DNA of 7,922 nt from positions 1 to 7,922 of the forward strand of contig JANYEO010000057.1 of the NCBI GenBank assembly GCA_025363025.1, read 5' to 3'. Each line of letters starts with the position of its first letter. Within the stretch, counting starts at the first letter, position 1. The notes below the pieces were generated by a model that worked only from the letters and a program-made list of their open reading frames with translations, was not told the DNA's origin and ran no database searches. The translations under genes and the position numbers were made by a program. The stretch comes from Opitutia bacterium (lineage in GTDB: Bacteria; Verrucomicrobiota; Verrucomicrobiia; Opitutales; JANYEO01). Shown here one piece after another: positions 6,139 through 7,922 of the stretch.

Positions 6139-6178
6139 GAAAACTGTATTAGTGTGTTAATACGTTAATACAGTTTTC
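6139..6178. terminator. Bidirectional-type hairpin 1 of a twin pair
   Basis: GAAAACTGTATTA (6139-6151) pairs perfectly with TAATACAGTTTTC (6166-6178). The A-run on the 5' side and T-run on the 3' side give terminator character on both strands. It lies 10 bp past the stop of the 5337-6128 gene, between convergent genes, so it probably terminates that gene and may also back up glgB termination. The inner bases can pair further through G-U pairs. It is related base for base to the second hairpin at 6187-6220. Confidence 0.7.
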
Positions 6179-6186
6179 GGGCCATA

Positions 6187-6220
6187 AACTGTACCAGTGT
6201 GTTAACACGCTGGTACAGTT
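6187..6220. terminator. Hairpin 2 of the twin pair, near-perfect 34-nt palindrome beside the glgB stop
   Basis: AACTGTACCAG (6187-6197) pairs with CTGGTACAGTT (6210-6220). The centre GTGTTAACAC (6199-6208) is itself a perfect palindrome. Only one position pair (T6198 with G6209) is not Watson-Crick, and in RNA it would be a G-U pair. On the minus strand it begins 6 nt after the glgB stop codon, so it probably marks the 3' end of the glgB transcript. The following T-run is short (TTTATGG), so termination strength is uncertain. Confidence 0.6.
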
Positions 6221-6226
6221 ATTTTG

Positions 6227-7922
6227 CTACTTTTGCCCTTGGTATTGCAATATCAAGACACTCATGGGAGGGAGGACGAGAGAAAGGGATCCGGGGCGTC
6301 CATGAAAAGGGTGCTCATCTGTATTCTTTCCTCCAAGGTTACCATGACCCCATCCACCATAGATTGCGGCATCGGTATTGATAACTTCCTTCCAATAACC
6401 TTGGAAGGGGGCCCCTATGCGGTAATCTGTATAAAGAGCCGGTGTAAAATTGCCAATAATGAGCACCGTATCTTCTGGCTTATGGCCAAAGCGGGCAAAA
6501 GAGAGGACACTATTTTGAGCATCACCGACTTCTATCCACTCAAAGCCTGCAGGGTGATGGTCTTTTGAGGCAAGCCCCGGGCTATTGTTGTACCAAGCAT
6601 TGAGGTCTTTGACTAAGTGCTGAAGGCCAGAATGGTCTAAGTATTGGAGCAAGTGCCAATCGAGGCTCTTATCATAGGCCCATTCGCGGGATTGCCCCCA
6701 TTCTTGCCCCATAAAGAGGCCTTTTTTCCCTGGCCAGCCCCATTGGTAAGCATAAAGGGCTCGCAGGGCGCGAGCTTTTTCTGACATGGAGCCCCCGGCC
6801 ATTTTTCCCATCATAGAGCCTTTACCATGAACAACTTCGTCATGAGAAAAGACACTGACAAAATTTTCCGAGTATTGGTAGAGCATCCCAAACGTGAGTT
6901 GGTGATGGTGCCAAGGGCGGTAGATAGGGTCTTTTTGAAAGTAGACCAGGACATCGTGCATCCACCCCATATTCCATTTAAAATCGAAGCCTAAGCCTTT
7001 GTCTTTAACATCTCGTGTCACTCCGTTCCATGAGGTGGACTCCTCTGCAATCATGAGGGCTCCCGGGTAGTAGTGATGGACGAGGCTATTGGTTTCGCGG
7101 ATGAAGTGGAGGGCGCCTAAATTTTCTTTGCCCCCATAGGCATTGGGGATCCATTCGCCTTCTTCTCTTGAGTAATCTAGGTAGATCATAGAGGCCACGG
7201 CGTCTACGCGTAGGCCATCTATATGATAACGGTCGAACCAAGAAAGGGCACTGGTGATGAGGAAGTTACGGACTTCACTCCGCTCATAATTGAAAATGAG
7301 GGTGCCCCAGTCTTTATGTTCGCCTTGGCGAGGGTCTGCATGTTCGTAGAGGCAGGTGCCATCGAATTTGGCCAGGGCAAAAGCGTCTTTAGGAAAGTGA
7401 GCGGGGACCCAGTCGATGATAACGCCAATACCATTTTGATGGAGCGTATCAACTAAAAAGCGGAAATCGTCGGGCTCTCCAAAGCGGTGAGTGGGGGCAA
7501 AAAACCCGGTAACTTGGTAACCCCAGGAGCCAGCAAAGGGATGCTCTGCGAGTGGCATAAACTCTACATGGGTGAAACCCATTTCTTTGACATAAGCGGC
7601 TAGGGCCACGGCCATTTCCCGGTAAGACAGGGGCCGATCTCCATCCTCTACAACGGCACGCCAGGAGCCATGATGAAGCTCGTAGATACTAATCGGCTCT
7701 TCGTGCCAAGGGCGGGTTTTGCGGGACTGCATCCAGGCTTCGTCCTTCCATTGGTAGGCCGAGAGGTCATAGATAACAGACGCATTATGAGGAGGGGATT
7801 CGAAGAGAAGCCCGTAAGGATCTGTCTTTAAAAAGAGGGCGTTACCCTCCCCGATGAGTTCGTATTTGTATTTTTGGCCGGCTTCGAGGCCTGGGATAAA
7901 GAGTTCCCAAACGCCTGAGCCG
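6227..7922 (-). CDS. glgB: 1,4-alpha-glucan branching enzyme GlgB, N-terminus beyond the right edge
   Basis: GlgB cuts alpha-1,4-glucan chains and rejoins them by alpha-1,6 bonds during glycogen synthesis in the cytoplasm. The frame enters at the right edge with GVWELFIPGLEAGQKYKYE, the end of the CBM48 domain. It continues in frame through the internal Met at 7732, so that Met is not the start. It gives 564 visible residues and stops at TAG (complement of 6227-6229). GH13 motifs in order: PISIYELHHGSW; the DWVPAHF region; GLRVDAVASMIYLDYSR with the nucleophile Asp (fragment residue 240); LMIAEEST with the acid/base Glu (~293); and FSHDEVVHGK with the transition-state His/Asp (360-361). The C-terminal beta domain ends in LPPMSVLILQYQGQK. 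About 150-170 N-terminal residues are missing compared with E. coli GlgB (728 residues). It converges on the 5337-6128 gene, and no other glycogen gene is visible. Confidence 0.96.
   Translation of the reverse strand, partial: GSGVWELFIPGLEAGQKYKYELIGEGNALFLKTDPYGLLFESPPHNASVIYDLSAYQWKDEAWMQSRKTRPWHEEPISIYELHHGSWRAVVEDGDRPLSYREMAVALAAYVKEMGFTHVEFMPLAEHPFAGSWGYQVTGFFAPTHRFGEPDDFRFLVDTLHQNGIGVIIDWVPAHFPKDAFALAKFDGTCLYEHADPRQGEHKDWGTLIFNYERSEVRNFLITSALSWFDRYHIDGLRVDAVASMIYLDYSREEGEWIPNAYGGKENLGALHFIRETNSLVHHYYPGALMIAEESTSWNGVTRDVKDKGLGFDFKWNMGWMHDVLVYFQKDPIYRPWHHHQLTFGMLYQYSENFVSVFSHDEVVHGKGSMMGKMAGGSMSEKARALRALYAYQWGWPGKKGLFMGQEWGQSREWAYDKSLDWHLLQYLDHSGLQHLVKDLNAWYNNSPGLASKDHHPAGFEWIEVGDAQNSVLSFARFGHKPEDTVLIIGNFTPALYTDYRIGAPFQGYWKEVINTDAAIYGGWGHGNLGGKNTDEHPFHGRPGSLSLVLPPMSVLILQYQGQK

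Noticed and set aside
6142..6220. CTGT...ACAG motifs resembling LexA (SOS) boxes
   Set aside because: The half-sites are 22 bp apart instead of the 8 bp of an E. coli-type box, and they lie between convergent gene ends, not in a promoter. Terminator hairpins explain them better.
6224..6568. A 114-residue plus-strand open frame
   Set aside because: It is antisense to the C-terminal coding part of glgB, whose family motifs are unambiguous. No independent promoter or protein similarity was seen.

Overview
The window looks like chromosomal DNA from a Gram-negative (diderm) bacterium of roughly 50% GC. A fragment with the features of an LPS-transport OstA/LptA domain implies an outer membrane. 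GlgB implies glycogen storage. The RDD membrane protein, the pseudouridine synthase and the small secreted proteins of unknown function remind me most of Verrucomicrobiota (Opitutales-like). That placement is inferred from protein style, not from a search, and is low to moderate in confidence. None of the seven visible start codons has a purine-rich Shine-Dalgarno sequence; all are preceded by AT- or pyrimidine-rich DNA with a T at position -1.

Layout: 1-220 (-) is the N-terminal part of a secreted OstA/LptA/LptD-like protein. It diverges from 365-1111 (+), an RsuA/RluB-family rRNA pseudouridine synthase, which is followed after 28 bp by 1140-1829 (+), a secreted protein with a C-terminal beta-rich, OB-fold-like domain. 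A 126-bp imperfect palindrome (1828-1953) starts inside that gene's stop codon. Next come folD (2063-2935, +) and an RDD-family membrane protein (2939-3583, +), only 3 bp apart and almost certainly one operon. Two unrecognised secreted, helical, cysteine-containing proteins follow (3661-5088 and 5337-6128, both +), separated by a good intrinsic terminator (5114-5148) and a promoter-like sequence (5245-5275). glgB runs in on the minus strand (6227 to the right edge). In the 98-bp convergent gap between it and the 5337-6128 gene lie two equal-length hairpins (6139-6178 and 6187-6220), related to each other by paired base changes.

The recognisable genes are housekeeping: envelope LPS transport, rRNA modification, one-carbon folate metabolism and glycogen branching. 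They do not form one pathway. I saw no transposase, phage gene, CRISPR array, toxin-antitoxin pair, defence gene, tRNA or rRNA. The most noteworthy parts are non-coding (the 126-bp palindrome and the twin hairpins), plus the three secreted proteins I cannot assign. I found no convincing new multi-gene system.
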